DNA of 64,000 nt from Phreatobacter sp. (GTDB taxonomy: Bacteria; Pseudomonadota; Alphaproteobacteria; Rhizobiales; Phreatobacteraceae), in NCBI GenBank assembly GCA_019749835.1, contig JAIEPJ010000087.1:44327-108326 (forward strand), in the 5' to 3' direction. Below the pieces are notes generated by a model. It saw nothing but the letters and a program-made list of their open reading frames with translations. It made no database searches and was not told the DNA's origin. The first letter of the stretch is position 1, and each line of letters opens with the position of its first letter. Position numbers and translations under genes: made by a program. Positions 45,830 through 54,764 of the stretch are shown piece after piece.

Positions 45830-47113
45830 TCAGCTGGCGCGGCGCGGTAGCAGCGGCTGCACCGCGGTGGCCATGGCGGTCAGCGCCTCGTCGGCGCCCT
45901 TCGACTTGTTCACCACCGACTGCAGGTGATCGTTGATCACGTCGGTGATGCGCAGGGCGTTCTGGCCGGGGAAGGCGTACCAGCCGTTGATCACGTCCTG
46001 CTGGCGGATGGCGACCAGGTGGTTCGGGTTGTCGCGATAGAACTTGCCGAGCATGTCCTCGCGCTGCGCAGGAATGGTCGTACCTGGCATGTAGCCGGTG
46101 GCGTTGACCATGGTCGTCGCGCCGACCGGACCGGTGGCATATTTGATGAACTTCCAGGCTGCGTCCTGCTTGGCACGGTCCTTGGTGAACATCATGGCGA
46201 CATTGCCGCCGGCCGGCAGGCGCGGATTGGCGGCAGAGAGCGGGAAGCGGCCGCAGACCAGCTTGAAGCGCCCGCCGATCTCGCGGTTGTAGCGGCCGAG
46301 CTGGGCGGTGGACTGCATCGACATGCCCAGGCGGCCCGAGAAGAAGTCCTGGAAGGCCGTATCCGGGCGGATGTCGGGCATCTTGCCGTCGTCAACCAGC
46401 TTGCGCAGCACGCGGATCGCTTTCTGGCCCGGCTCGTCGGCAAAGGCGACGCGGCTCTCGTCGGCGTTCAGCATCGTCCCGCCATGCGACATGACGAGGG
46501 CCTGCCAGGCCCAGTTGCCAGTGATGGTCCAGTCGTAGAAAAGGCCGGTCCGGTTCTGCGCCGGAGCCTGGATGGCCGCGGCGAGGCGGGTGACCTCGTC
46601 CCAGCTGGTCGGCAGCTTGTCGGGATCGCCGCCGGCGGCCTTCAGCAGGTCAACATTGTAATACATGATCGGCGTCGACATAGCGAAGCCGATACCGGTC
46701 TGCTTGGTGCCGGTCTGGCCGAGCGACAGGAGCGACGGCGAGAAGCCGAGCGAGGCGGTCTCCGGATCGGCGTCCATGAAGGGCTTGAGGTCAACGGGAA
46801 TGCGGCGCTCGTCCAGGGTGCGCTGGCGGTTGAGGCCATGGAAGGCGATGTCCGGCAGGGTGTTGGTCACGACGTCGCGCAGATTGCGCTGAAGGATTTC
46901 CTCATAGCCCACCTCGGGCGCGCGCAGCGTCACCTTGATGGTCGGGTTGGCCTTCTGGAAGTCGGCGACGATCTTTTCCATCAGGTCCTTGAACAGGACC
47001 GGAATGGAGTACTGCACCTGCAGTTCCACCGGCGTGGACTGGGCGCGCAGGTAGGCAGGCAGGGCCACCGTGGCGGCGGCGCTGGCGATGAATGTGCGGC
47101 GGGTCGTGGTCAT
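45830..47113 (-). CDS. Family-1 extracellular solute-binding protein (UgpB-like)
   Basis: TTTRRTFIASAAATVALPAYLRAQ signal; VADFQKANPTIKVTLRAPEVGYEEILQRN ... YYNVDLLKAAGGDPDKLPTSWDEVTRLAAAI. Confidence 0.88.
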   Translation of the reverse strand: MTTTRRTFIASAAATVALPAYLRAQSTPVELQVQYSIPVLFKDLMEKIVADFQKANPTIKVTLRAPEVGYEEILQRNLRDVVTNTLPDIAFHGLNRQRTLDERRIPVDLKPFMDADPETASLGFSPSLLSLGQTGTKQTGIGFAMSTPIMYYNVDLLKAAGGDPDKLPTSWDEVTRLAAAIQAPAQNRTGLFYDWTITGNWAWQALVMSHGGTMLNADESRVAFADEPGQKAIRVLRKLVDDGKMPDIRPDTAFQDFFSGRLGMSMQSTAQLGRYNREIGGRFKLVCGRFPLSAANPRLPAGGNVAMMFTKDRAKQDAAWKFIKYATGPVGATTMVNATGYMPGTTIPAQREDMLGKFYRDNPNHLVAIRQQDVINGWYAFPGQNALRITDVINDHLQSVVNKSKGADEALTAMATAVQPLLPRRAS

Positions 47114-47140
47114 GGTCACTCCAGGGGTCAGAGGCATGCG

Positions 47141-47944
47141 TCAGGAAAGAGCGAGCCGGGGGCCGGCGTCGCGGGGCGTCGGGTCGGCCGCCGGGGGATG
47201 CTCGGTCGTCCCGTAGATCGCGGTGAAGGCCGCGGTGTCGAAGGCGCTCGCCGGGCCGTCGAGGACGACCCGTCCCGCCCTGAGGGCGACGACGCGGTCG
47301 GCGAAGCGGCGGGCGAGTTCGACCTGATGGAGGGCGCAGAGGACGGCGATGCCGCTTTCGCGCGCCACCGTCCGCAGGACGCCGAGGACATTCTCTGCTG
47401 ATTGCGGGTCGAGGCTCGAGACCGGCTCGTCGGCGAGCAGGATGCGCGAGCGTTGCGCCAGGACCCGGGCGATCGCGACCCGCTGCTGCTGGCCGCCCGA
47501 GAGGGAATCGGCGCGCTGATAGGCCTTGTCGAGGACCCCGACGCGGTCGAGGCAGGCGAGCGCCAGCTGGCGATCCTCGTGCGGGAACAGGCGGGTAACG
47601 ACCCGCCATGTCGCCACATGCCCCATGCGGCCAGCGAGCACGTTGTCGATCGCCGACATGCGGCCGATCAGGTTGAACTGCTGGAAGATCAGGCCGACAT
47701 CGCGGCGCGCCCGTCGCAGTTCGCTGCCGCTGAGCTTGGCGAGATTGCGCCCGAGGACTGCGACCGTACCCTTGTCCGGTGCCACGAGCCGCGTCACGCA
47801 GCGGAACACTGTCGACTTGCCTGCCCCCGACGGGCCGACCAGGGCAACGACCTCACCCGGCCTGACGGCGAGCGAGACGTCGGCCAGCGCCGTCGTGGCT
47901 CCATAGGCCTTGGTGACGCCGTCGAGGGCGAGAACCTCCGCCAT
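47141..47944 (-). CDS. phnC: Phosphonate-type ABC transporter ATPase (PhnC family)
   Basis: MAEVLALDGVTKAYGATTALADVSLAVRPGEVVALVGPSGAGKSTVFRCVTRLVAPDKGTVAVLGRN...LIFQQFNLIGRMSAIDNVLAGRMG; PhnC-typical. Confidence 0.93.
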   Translation of the reverse strand: MAEVLALDGVTKAYGATTALADVSLAVRPGEVVALVGPSGAGKSTVFRCVTRLVAPDKGTVAVLGRNLAKLSGSELRRARRDVGLIFQQFNLIGRMSAIDNVLAGRMGHVATWRVVTRLFPHEDRQLALACLDRVGVLDKAYQRADSLSGGQQQRVAIARVLAQRSRILLADEPVSSLDPQSAENVLGVLRTVARESGIAVLCALHQVELARRFADRVVALRAGRVVLDGPASAFDTAAFTAIYGTTEHPPAADPTPRDAGPRLALS

Positions 47945-48771
47945 CAGACGAGCCTCCGCCGGAGCCAGGCCGAGAACTGGTCGATGGCCGTGACCATGAC
48001 CAGCACGATGACCGAGAGAGTCAGCAGCTTCTGGAAGTCGAGCAGGTCGATCGCGGCCTTGATCTCGATGCCGATGCCGCCGGCGCCAACGATGCCGAGG
48101 ATGGTCGACGTGCGGACATTGGCCTCCCACACATAGAGCGAGACCGAGGCGAGGTTCGGCAGGACCGAGGGCAACATCGCATAGGTGACGATCTTGGTCT
48201 GGTTGGCACCGGACAGCGCCGCGGCCTCCAGCGGCGCCGGCGGAATGGTCTCGATGGCCTCGGCGTTGAGCTTGGCGATGACCCCCAGCGAATGGACGAT
48301 CATGCCAAGCACGCCGGCGAAGGGGCCTAGGCCGACGGCCGCGACGAAGAGGATGGCAAAGACGACCGTGTCGATGCCGCGGAAGGCGTTGACGACCGCC
48401 CGCACCGGAATGGACAGCAGCGGCGAGGGCGTCATGTTGCGGGCGATGAAAATCGACAGGGGAAAGGCCAGCAGCGTCGCCACCGTCGTCCCCACCGTCG
48501 CGATCGCCACCGTTTCGAGGGCGCGATAGACGAAGGCGTCGAAGTCGCCCGTATAGGGCGGCCAGGCCGTCGAGGCCCAGGCCCAGAGCCGTGGCAGGCC
48601 AGTCACCAGCTTGGCGGGGTCGACCTCGGCGATCCGCACCGAGGCCACCACGAAGGCGACGACGGCAACCCCGACCGCCACCCGCGCCAGGAAGGCGCGG
48701 GACCAGAAGGTGACCGGCGGCTCCACATAGGAGCCGTCGGTGCGCCGGGTCGGGGTCGCCGGTTGGGACAT
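47944..48771 (-). CDS. phnE: Phosphonate-type ABC transporter permease (PhnE family)
   Basis: ETVAIATVGTTVATLLAFPLSIFIARNMTPSPLLSIPVRAVVNAFRGIDTVVFAILFVAAVGLGPFAGVLGMIVHSLGVIAKLNAEAIETIPPAPLEA. Confidence 0.93.
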   Translation of the reverse strand: MSQPATPTRRTDGSYVEPPVTFWSRAFLARVAVGVAVVAFVVASVRIAEVDPAKLVTGLPRLWAWASTAWPPYTGDFDAFVYRALETVAIATVGTTVATLLAFPLSIFIARNMTPSPLLSIPVRAVVNAFRGIDTVVFAILFVAAVGLGPFAGVLGMIVHSLGVIAKLNAEAIETIPPAPLEAAALSGANQTKIVTYAMLPSVLPNLASVSLYVWEANVRTSTILGIVGAGGIGIEIKAAIDLLDFQKLLTLSVIVLVMVTAIDQFSAWLRRRLV

Positions 48772-48773
48772 GG

Positions 48774-49637
48774 TCAGGAGGTCCGGATGACGCCGAGATC
48801 GCGGCCCATCTTCTCGAGGACCTCGTAGGGTGCGTGGGTAGCGGTCACGAAGCCGGTATAGGGCCAGGGCAGGAGCTTCTTCTCCTCGTCGGAGAGACCG
48901 GCCAGCGACGCCGCCAGCGCATCGGCGCGGGCCTGGGGGAAGCTCTTCGAGACGACAACGCACTCGTTCGGCAGCGGGTCGGATTCCCACACGATGGTGT
49001 TGGATGTCGCCTGGATCGTGCCGTTGCGGATCATCGTGTTGCGGTGGGTGTCCCAGCCGGTGGCGAGATCGACCTGACCGTTGATCGTCGCCATCTGCGC
49101 GGCGGCAGCGGAGGCGCCTTCGGCATAACGGCCGAAGAAGGTCTTCGGCTCGATGCCCTTGGAACGGAGGAAATGGGTCGGTACCAGCCAGCCCGAGGTC
49201 GAGCCGACGTCGAGCATCTGCATCGACAGGCCGCGCGCATCCTCGGGGAACCTGGCGACGTTGAGGCCCGGACGGCCGACGATGATCGCCTTGTAGGTGG
49301 GGATGCCGTTGACCAGCATCGTGTTGATGATGCGCGCCTCGCCGCGCACCTTGGCGAGGATGTAGCCCCACGGGCCCATCTGCGCGACGTCGATCTGCTC
49401 GTTGGCGAGCGCGGTCGCGATGCCGGCCCAGTCGTTGGCCACCTGCAGTTCAAGATTGAAACCCGCCTTTTCGGCGATGGCCTTGTAGACCGGCTCCCAG
49501 ACGCGGCGGGTGTCGGCCTGGGTCGGCTGCTGCGGGCCGAGGCCGATCTTCAGCGTCGGCCGTGCCTGGGCGAGAGCGGGGGCGGCCATGGCAGCTCCGG
49601 CGGCGGCAAGAAGGATGCGGCGATCGATCAGGGTCAT
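48774..49637 (-). CDS. phnD: Phosphonate-type ABC transporter substrate-binding protein (PhnD family)
   Basis: LKIGLGPQQPTQADTRRVWEPVYKAIAEKAGFNLELQVANDWAGIATALANEQIDVAQMGPWGYILA. Confidence 0.92.
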   Translation of the reverse strand: MTLIDRRILLAAAGAAMAAPALAQARPTLKIGLGPQQPTQADTRRVWEPVYKAIAEKAGFNLELQVANDWAGIATALANEQIDVAQMGPWGYILAKVRGEARIINTMLVNGIPTYKAIIVGRPGLNVARFPEDARGLSMQMLDVGSTSGWLVPTHFLRSKGIEPKTFFGRYAEGASAAAAQMATINGQVDLATGWDTHRNTMIRNGTIQATSNTIVWESDPLPNECVVVSKSFPQARADALAASLAGLSDEEKKLLPWPYTGFVTATHAPYEVLEKMGRDLGVIRTS

Positions 49638-49662
49638 GAGAGGTCTCCTTGGGGGGTCGAGA

Positions 49663-50520
49663 TCACTTGACGGCGGTCATGGTGACGCCGTCGATGAACC
49701 AGCGCTGGGCAGCGAGGAACGCGATGACGAGGGGGGCGGTGATGGCCGTCGCCGCGGCCATGAGCGGGCCGTAATTCGTCCCGGCCTCGGCATTGGCGAA
49801 GAAGACGACGCCGAGCGGCGGGGTGGCGAGGTGCTCGGACTGGACGACGATGAGCGGCCAGAAGAACTCGTTCCAGTTCCACACCAGCGACAGGACGCCG
49901 AAGGCGATCACTGCCGGCATCGCGGTCGGCATCATGATCCGCCAGACGATGGCGAATTCGCCGAGACCGTCGAGGCGGGCGGCATTGATGAGATCGTCCG
50001 GCACGGTGAGGAAGAACTGCCGCATCAGGAAGATGCCGAAGACCGAGATGGTCGAGGGCAGGATGATGGCGGCATAGGTGTTCAGCAGCCCGAGCTGCCA
50101 GAGCAGGATATAGAGCGGGATGGCGGTCACCTGCGGCGGGATCAGCAGGCCGAGCAGCACCAGCATGAACATGGTCTCGCGGCCGCGCCATCGCAGCTTC
50201 GCCAGCGCATAGGCGCAGGGCAGCGCCGTCAGCAGCTGGCAGGCGAAGATGGAGCCGGTGACGATGAAGCCGTTGAGGATGTAGCGGGCGAGCGGCTGTT
50301 TGGTGAAGGCGTCTGCATAGTTCTGCCAGGCGTGCCACTGTTTCGGCAGCAGCGTGAATTCCGGCGAGAAGATCTCGCCCGACGGCTTCAGACTGACCGA
50401 GATCATGATGACGAAGGGGGCCAGCATCAGGAAGGCGCCGAGGCCCAGCGCCGCATGGCGGAAGAGCTGGAAGCCGAGACCGGTCGCGGCGATGGAGCGC
50501 GTGCGCATGGGGCCCCTCAA
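49663..50520 (-). CDS. Carbohydrate/glycerol-phosphate-type ABC permease (MalG/UgpE family)
   Basis: LGAFLMLAPFVIMISVSLKPSGEIFSPEFTLLPKQWHAWQNYADAFTKQPLARYILNGFIVTGSI ... EAARLDG-type loop LINAARLDGLGEFAIVWRIMMP. Confidence 0.92.
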   Translation of the reverse strand: MRGPMRTRSIAATGLGFQLFRHAALGLGAFLMLAPFVIMISVSLKPSGEIFSPEFTLLPKQWHAWQNYADAFTKQPLARYILNGFIVTGSIFACQLLTALPCAYALAKLRWRGRETMFMLVLLGLLIPPQVTAIPLYILLWQLGLLNTYAAIILPSTISVFGIFLMRQFFLTVPDDLINAARLDGLGEFAIVWRIMMPTAMPAVIAFGVLSLVWNWNEFFWPLIVVQSEHLATPPLGVVFFANAEAGTNYGPLMAAATAITAPLVIAFLAAQRWFIDGVTMTAVK

Positions 50521-51452
50521 CCGTAATGGGTGTTGCGCTCCTGCAGGCGCACCTGGATGACGGTGACCAGCAGGACAAAGCCGAGGAAGACGACGGTAAG
50601 GGCCGCCGCATAGGCCGAGCGCAGGAAGGAGAAGCCCTCCTGGTACATCTGGAACAGCAGCACGTTGGTGGCCTTGTTCGGGCCGCCGTCGGTCAGCACC
50701 TGCACCGTGTCAAAGACCTGGAAGGCGCGGATCGCGGTGATGGTGACGACGAACAGCATGGCCGGCCCGAGCATCGGCCAGGTAACCCTTCGGAAGCGCT
50801 CGAAGGCGCCGTCGGCCCCGTCCACTGCGGCGGCCTCGTAGAGATCCTTCGGGATCGCCTTCAGCCCGGCGATGAAGAGCACCATCGACAGGCCGATCGC
50901 CTGCCAGATGCCGATGACGCCGAGGGCGAAGAGTGCGGTGTCCGGGTTCTTCAGCCAGTCGGTCGTGGGAATTCCGACGAAGGCGAGGGTCAGGTTGATG
51001 GCGCCGACCGTCGGATGGAAGGCGAACTGGAAGACCAGCGCCATGGCGAGCAGGGTCGAGACCACCGGCAGGAAGAAGGCGGCGCGGTAGAAGCCCCTGA
51101 GGCTCTCGCCCGCCTCGATCAGGATGGCGGCGCCGAGGCCGAGAAAGACCGATAGCGGCACTACGAAGGCGACATAGGTGAGCGTGTTGCGCAGCGTCTT
51201 CCAGAACACTGCGTCGCCGGCCATCTCGCGATAGTTTTCGAGCCCTGCCCAGGCGATCTCCGGCATGCCGAAGGTCCAGTCGGTGAAGGACAGCACGAAG
51301 ACAGCGACCGTCGGCCCCAGCAGCAGGATCCAGATCAGCGCGAAGGCCGGTCCCGCCAGCACCCAGGCGGCGAGCTGCTCGGCCGTCTCGCCCGCGCGGG
51401 CCCTGGCGGGGCGGGCGAGCCCTGTCGGTGCGGCGAGGGCGAGGTCAGACAT
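50517..51452 (-). CDS. Carbohydrate/glycerol-phosphate-type ABC permease (MalF/UgpA family)
   Basis: LGPTVAVFVLSFTDWTFGMPEIAWAGLENYREMAGDAVFWKTLRNTLTYVAFVVPLSVFLGLGAAILIEAG ... LYEAAAVDGADGAFERFRRVTWPML. Confidence 0.92.
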   Translation of the reverse strand: MSDLALAAPTGLARPARARAGETAEQLAAWVLAGPAFALIWILLLGPTVAVFVLSFTDWTFGMPEIAWAGLENYREMAGDAVFWKTLRNTLTYVAFVVPLSVFLGLGAAILIEAGESLRGFYRAAFFLPVVSTLLAMALVFQFAFHPTVGAINLTLAFVGIPTTDWLKNPDTALFALGVIGIWQAIGLSMVLFIAGLKAIPKDLYEAAAVDGADGAFERFRRVTWPMLGPAMLFVVTITAIRAFQVFDTVQVLTDGGPNKATNVLLFQMYQEGFSFLRSAYAAALTVVFLGFVLLVTVIQVRLQERNTHYG

Positions 51453-52632
51453 GGACCGTCTCTCCCCGCGCGGCCGGCACCAGGGGCGGGGATGACTGGC
51501 GGACGGCGATCCGCTTTCCGTCCTTGCCGAAGACCAGGACCCGGCGCGGGTCGGTCGACAGTGCGACCGGGTCGCCTGTCCTCAGGGCCGCTGCCGCCGA
51601 CGGTTCGATCCGCGTGACGAGAGGCCGGGTCAGCGGGCTGGCGACGACATGGACCAGCGTCTCGGCGCCGAGCATCTCGACATGACGGATCGTGCCGACG
51701 AGGGCGATGGCGTCGCTGGCCGCCCCGTGCGTCACCATCAGCGCCTCGGGGCGGATGGCCACCGTCACTTCCGCGCCCGGCTGCCCCTCGACCGTAACCG
51801 GCCAGGGCGTCCCGATCACCTCGACGCGTCCGTCGGCGCCGATTCGGCCCGGCAGCGTGTTGATCTCCGGCGTACCGATGAACGTGGCGACGGCGAGGTC
51901 CTGCGGGTCGTCATAGATGACCTGCGGCGGGGCGACCTGCAGCAGGTGGCCCCCCATCATGACCGCCACCCGGTCCGACATGGTCATTGCCTCGGCCTGG
52001 TCGTGGGTGACGTAGACGAAGGTGGCGCCGAGCGAGCGGTGCAGTTCCGAAATCTCGGTGCGCGCCTGCACCCGCATCTTGGCGTCGAGGTTCGACAGGG
52101 GCTCGTCCATGAGGAAGGCCTTGGGCCGGCGCACCATGGCGCGGGCGAGCGCCACGCGCTGGCGCTGGCCGCCGGAGAGCTGGGCCGGCTTGCGGGCGGC
52201 GAGATGGCCGATGCCCAGCCCCTCGGCAACGGCCTTGACGTCCCGGTCTATGCCGGCTCGGGCTGCCCGCGCACCCGGCATGAAACGTCCCGCCAGGGGC
52301 AGGCGCTGGAGCGCCGACAGGCGCCGCATCTCCAGCGGCAGGGCGATATTCTCCGCCACCGTCATATAGGGGTAGAGCGCATAGGACTGGAAAACCATGG
52401 CGACGTCGCGCGCCTTCGGCGGCAGGTCGTCGACCATGCGTTCGCCGATCAGGACATCACCGGAATCCTGGGTCTCCAGGCCGGCAATGATGCGCAGGAG
52501 CGTGGTCTTGCCGCAGCCCGAGGGACCGACCAGCGTCAGGAATTCGCCATCGGCGATGTCGAGCGAGACGCCGTGCAGGATCTGCGCGTCCTTGAAGCTC
52601 TTCCGGATGTTCCGCAGCGATATGCCGGCCAT
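51445..52632 (-). CDS. UgpC/MalK-type ABC transporter ATPase
   Basis: ISLRNIRKSFKDAQILHGVSLDIADGEFLTLVGPSGCGKTTLLRIIAGLE...LSGGQRQRVALARAMVRRPKAFLMDEPLSNLDAKMRVQARTEISELHRSLGATFVYVTHDQAEAMTMSDRVAVM. Confidence 0.94.
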   Translation of the reverse strand: MAGISLRNIRKSFKDAQILHGVSLDIADGEFLTLVGPSGCGKTTLLRIIAGLETQDSGDVLIGERMVDDLPPKARDVAMVFQSYALYPYMTVAENIALPLEMRRLSALQRLPLAGRFMPGARAARAGIDRDVKAVAEGLGIGHLAARKPAQLSGGQRQRVALARAMVRRPKAFLMDEPLSNLDAKMRVQARTEISELHRSLGATFVYVTHDQAEAMTMSDRVAVMMGGHLLQVAPPQVIYDDPQDLAVATFIGTPEINTLPGRIGADGRVEVIGTPWPVTVEGQPGAEVTVAIRPEALMVTHGAASDAIALVGTIRHVEMLGAETLVHVVASPLTRPLVTRIEPSAAAALRTGDPVALSTDPRRVLVFGKDGKRIAVRQSSPPLVPAARGETVHV

Positions 52633-52664
52633 CGTTCCGCCTCCGCCGTCGAGGCGACGGCTTC

Positions 52665-52689
52665 ACTTGTCGCCTTTAAGCCGACAAGT
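52665..52689. promoter_or_regulatory. 25-bp operator-like palindrome ACTTGTCGCCTTTAAGCCGACAAGT
   Basis: Symmetric at 22 of 25 positions (ACTTGTCG/CGACAAGT arms plus central CTT-T-AAG); 32 nt upstream of the UgpC-like start, between it and the PhnF-like regulator. Confidence 0.75.
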
Positions 52690-52739
52690 TAACGGGCGTG
52701 TGACGGCATGCCGGATTTGCCGCAGTGCGGCAGGACGCT

Positions 52740-53456
52740 TCAGAGCGTGTCGATGCGCAGGATGAGGCTGCCGCTGGGAATGACGGCATTGCCGTAGAGC
52801 AGGGGCCGGCCCTCGGCGTCGCTGTCGACATACATCATCACCAGAACCGGCGCATCGAGCGGGATCGCAAGGGCTTCCGCCTCGCGCGGACGCGGCATCC
52901 GGCAGTCGATCCATGTCGAGGTGCGGAAGAACTGGTCGACGCCGAATTCGGCCAGCGCCTCGGTGAAGCTGCCCGTCCGGCGCACCGCCGCGTCGATACC
53001 GGCGAAGCGGACATGTTCCAGCACGTGGTAGGAATAGATCAACAGGGCAGGGGCGGCGCCGCGCACGCTCTCGACGAGCAACAGGGGCGTTCCCTCGGTC
53101 AGTCCTAGCAGCCCGCCGACGGAGGAACTCGCCGCCCGCCCGCTGGCATCGATGACGCGCGCCGACGGCGCCGCATTCATCTGCCGCTCGATCTCGCTCC
53201 ATTTGGAATCGCGGTTGATGCGATATTCCGGCGGACGGTCCTCGACGAAGACGCCGCGCCCGCGCCGCGCCCGCACCATCCCGACCATGGCGAGATTGGC
53301 GAGTGCCGTCCGCACGGTGTGGCGGTTGACGGCGAACCGCTCGGCGAGGTCGTTCTCCGAGGGCAACTGGTCGCCGGGCCCGATCAGGCCGGACCGGATC
53401 TCCGCTTCCAGTTCGCTTTGGATGAGCCGCCAGACGGGGAAACGGTTCTTGGCCAT
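52740..53456 (-). CDS. GntR family regulator, PhnF/HutC (UTRA) type
   Basis: MAKNRFPVWRLIQSELEAEIRSGLIGPGDQLPSENDLAERFAVNRHTVRTALANLAMVGMVRARRGRGVFVEDRPPEYRINRDSKWSEI; PhnF-like wHTH plus UTRA. Confidence 0.9.
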   Translation of the reverse strand: MAKNRFPVWRLIQSELEAEIRSGLIGPGDQLPSENDLAERFAVNRHTVRTALANLAMVGMVRARRGRGVFVEDRPPEYRINRDSKWSEIERQMNAAPSARVIDASGRAASSSVGGLLGLTEGTPLLLVESVRGAAPALLIYSYHVLEHVRFAGIDAAVRRTGSFTEALAEFGVDQFFRTSTWIDCRMPRPREAEALAIPLDAPVLVMMYVDSDAEGRPLLYGNAVIPSGSLILRIDTL

Positions 53457-53554
53457 CAGTGTCGCATCGGGGAGGGGGCTGGGCCATGAGGCCGTGAGGA
53501 AGACGTCAGGCACATGACGCCGGCCGCTCGGGCCGCGCCGGCGCGGACCTTGTC

Positions 53555-54568
53555 CTATCCGGACCTGTCCGCGTCCGCGCCGAACACCGCGTGGTCGCCG
53601 CGTTCGACCCGCGCCTCGCCGCGGATGACGCTGGCGTAGAAGTCGACCAGCCTGTCGCTGCCGGTCGAGGGGGTTGCATCTTCGTCGTAACGCCCGGTCA
53701 CGGGATCCCCGACCAGCATGGATTCGGTGGCGTAGTAGCGACCGATCCGCGCCAGTTCGGCCTTGACAGCCAAGGACGGCACGACCCGCCCGAGCAGCGC
53801 GAGGGCTGCGATGACGGTGTCGAGGACGCCGATCGGCACCCGCCGGTAGCGCGGCGGGCGTCCGGTGAGGGCGAAGAGCGCCTCGCCCTGGTCACGGGGG
53901 GTGAGGGCCGGCCCTGGGCCGCCGATCGGCAGGATCGCGTCGTGTTTGTCCTGGTCATCGAGGCAATCGCAGAGAAAGGCAGCGAGGTCGGCGTCGCTGA
54001 TCGGCTTGCAGGCCGTCAGGGTGCCGTCGCCGAACATCAGAAAGGGCTTGCCGGCCTGCACCCGGGCGATCTGGCCCGACAGCGACTTGAAGAAGGCGGT
54101 GGGGCGGACGATCGAATAGGTGAGCCCCGAGCCGATCAGCGCCGTCTCGAAGGCGAGCTTGGCCTGCTGGAACGCCAGGAGCGGCTTCTGCACGCAGATC
54201 GCCGAGAGCAGGACCATCTGGCTGGCGCCCGCCTGCCGGGCTGCCGCGAGGACGTTCATCTGGGCCGCATGGTCGATGGCCCAGGCATCTTCCGGCGCCC
54301 CGGTCCGCGATGCCAGGCAGGAGACGACCGCATCGAAGCGGTCGTCCGCAGCGAGGATGGGCCCGGGATCGGTGATATCGCCGAAGCGGATTGTCGCGCC
54401 TGCCAGCAGGCGCGCGGTCTCGTCCCTGTCGAGCCGCCCGCCAACCCCGGCGCGGGGCCGGACCACACAGGTCACGGCATGCCCGCGCGCGACGAGGGCC
54501 GCGGCGGCCGCCTGACCGATCGTGCCGGTCGCGCCGAACAGCAGGACGCGTCGCGGCCGCGGTGACAT
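53555..54568 (-). CDS. bciA: Divinyl (proto)chlorophyllide a 8-vinyl-reductase-like protein (BciA family, atypical SDR)
   Basis: RRVLLFGATGTIGQAAAAALVARGHAVTCVVRPR ... YSIVRPTAFFKSLSGQIARVQAGKPFLMFGDGTLTACKPISDADLAAFLCDCLDD ... LARIGRYYATESMLVGDPVTGRYDEDATPSTGSD. Alternative start 54622. Confidence 0.8.
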   Translation of the reverse strand: MSPRPRRVLLFGATGTIGQAAAAALVARGHAVTCVVRPRAGVGGRLDRDETARLLAGATIRFGDITDPGPILAADDRFDAVVSCLASRTGAPEDAWAIDHAAQMNVLAAARQAGASQMVLLSAICVQKPLLAFQQAKLAFETALIGSGLTYSIVRPTAFFKSLSGQIARVQAGKPFLMFGDGTLTACKPISDADLAAFLCDCLDDQDKHDAILPIGGPGPALTPRDQGEALFALTGRPPRYRRVPIGVLDTVIAALALLGRVVPSLAVKAELARIGRYYATESMLVGDPVTGRYDEDATPSTGSDRLVDFYASVIRGEARVERGDHAVFGADADRSG

Positions 54569-54764
54569 GGCTGCGGCGGGACGGGATCCGGTGGCAAGGG
54601 AGGCGTGAGGCGGCGGGTCCATGAGGATCGTGTGATCAAGGCCGGTTCCGTGGCGGGAATCAAGCCGGGCGTCGCCGACCTGAACGCTGGCGGTGCCCTC
54701 CGGTTCACCCCGCATTCAAGGCATGCCGCAAATGATCCCCTGGTCAGCCACAAGGAGGAAACGC

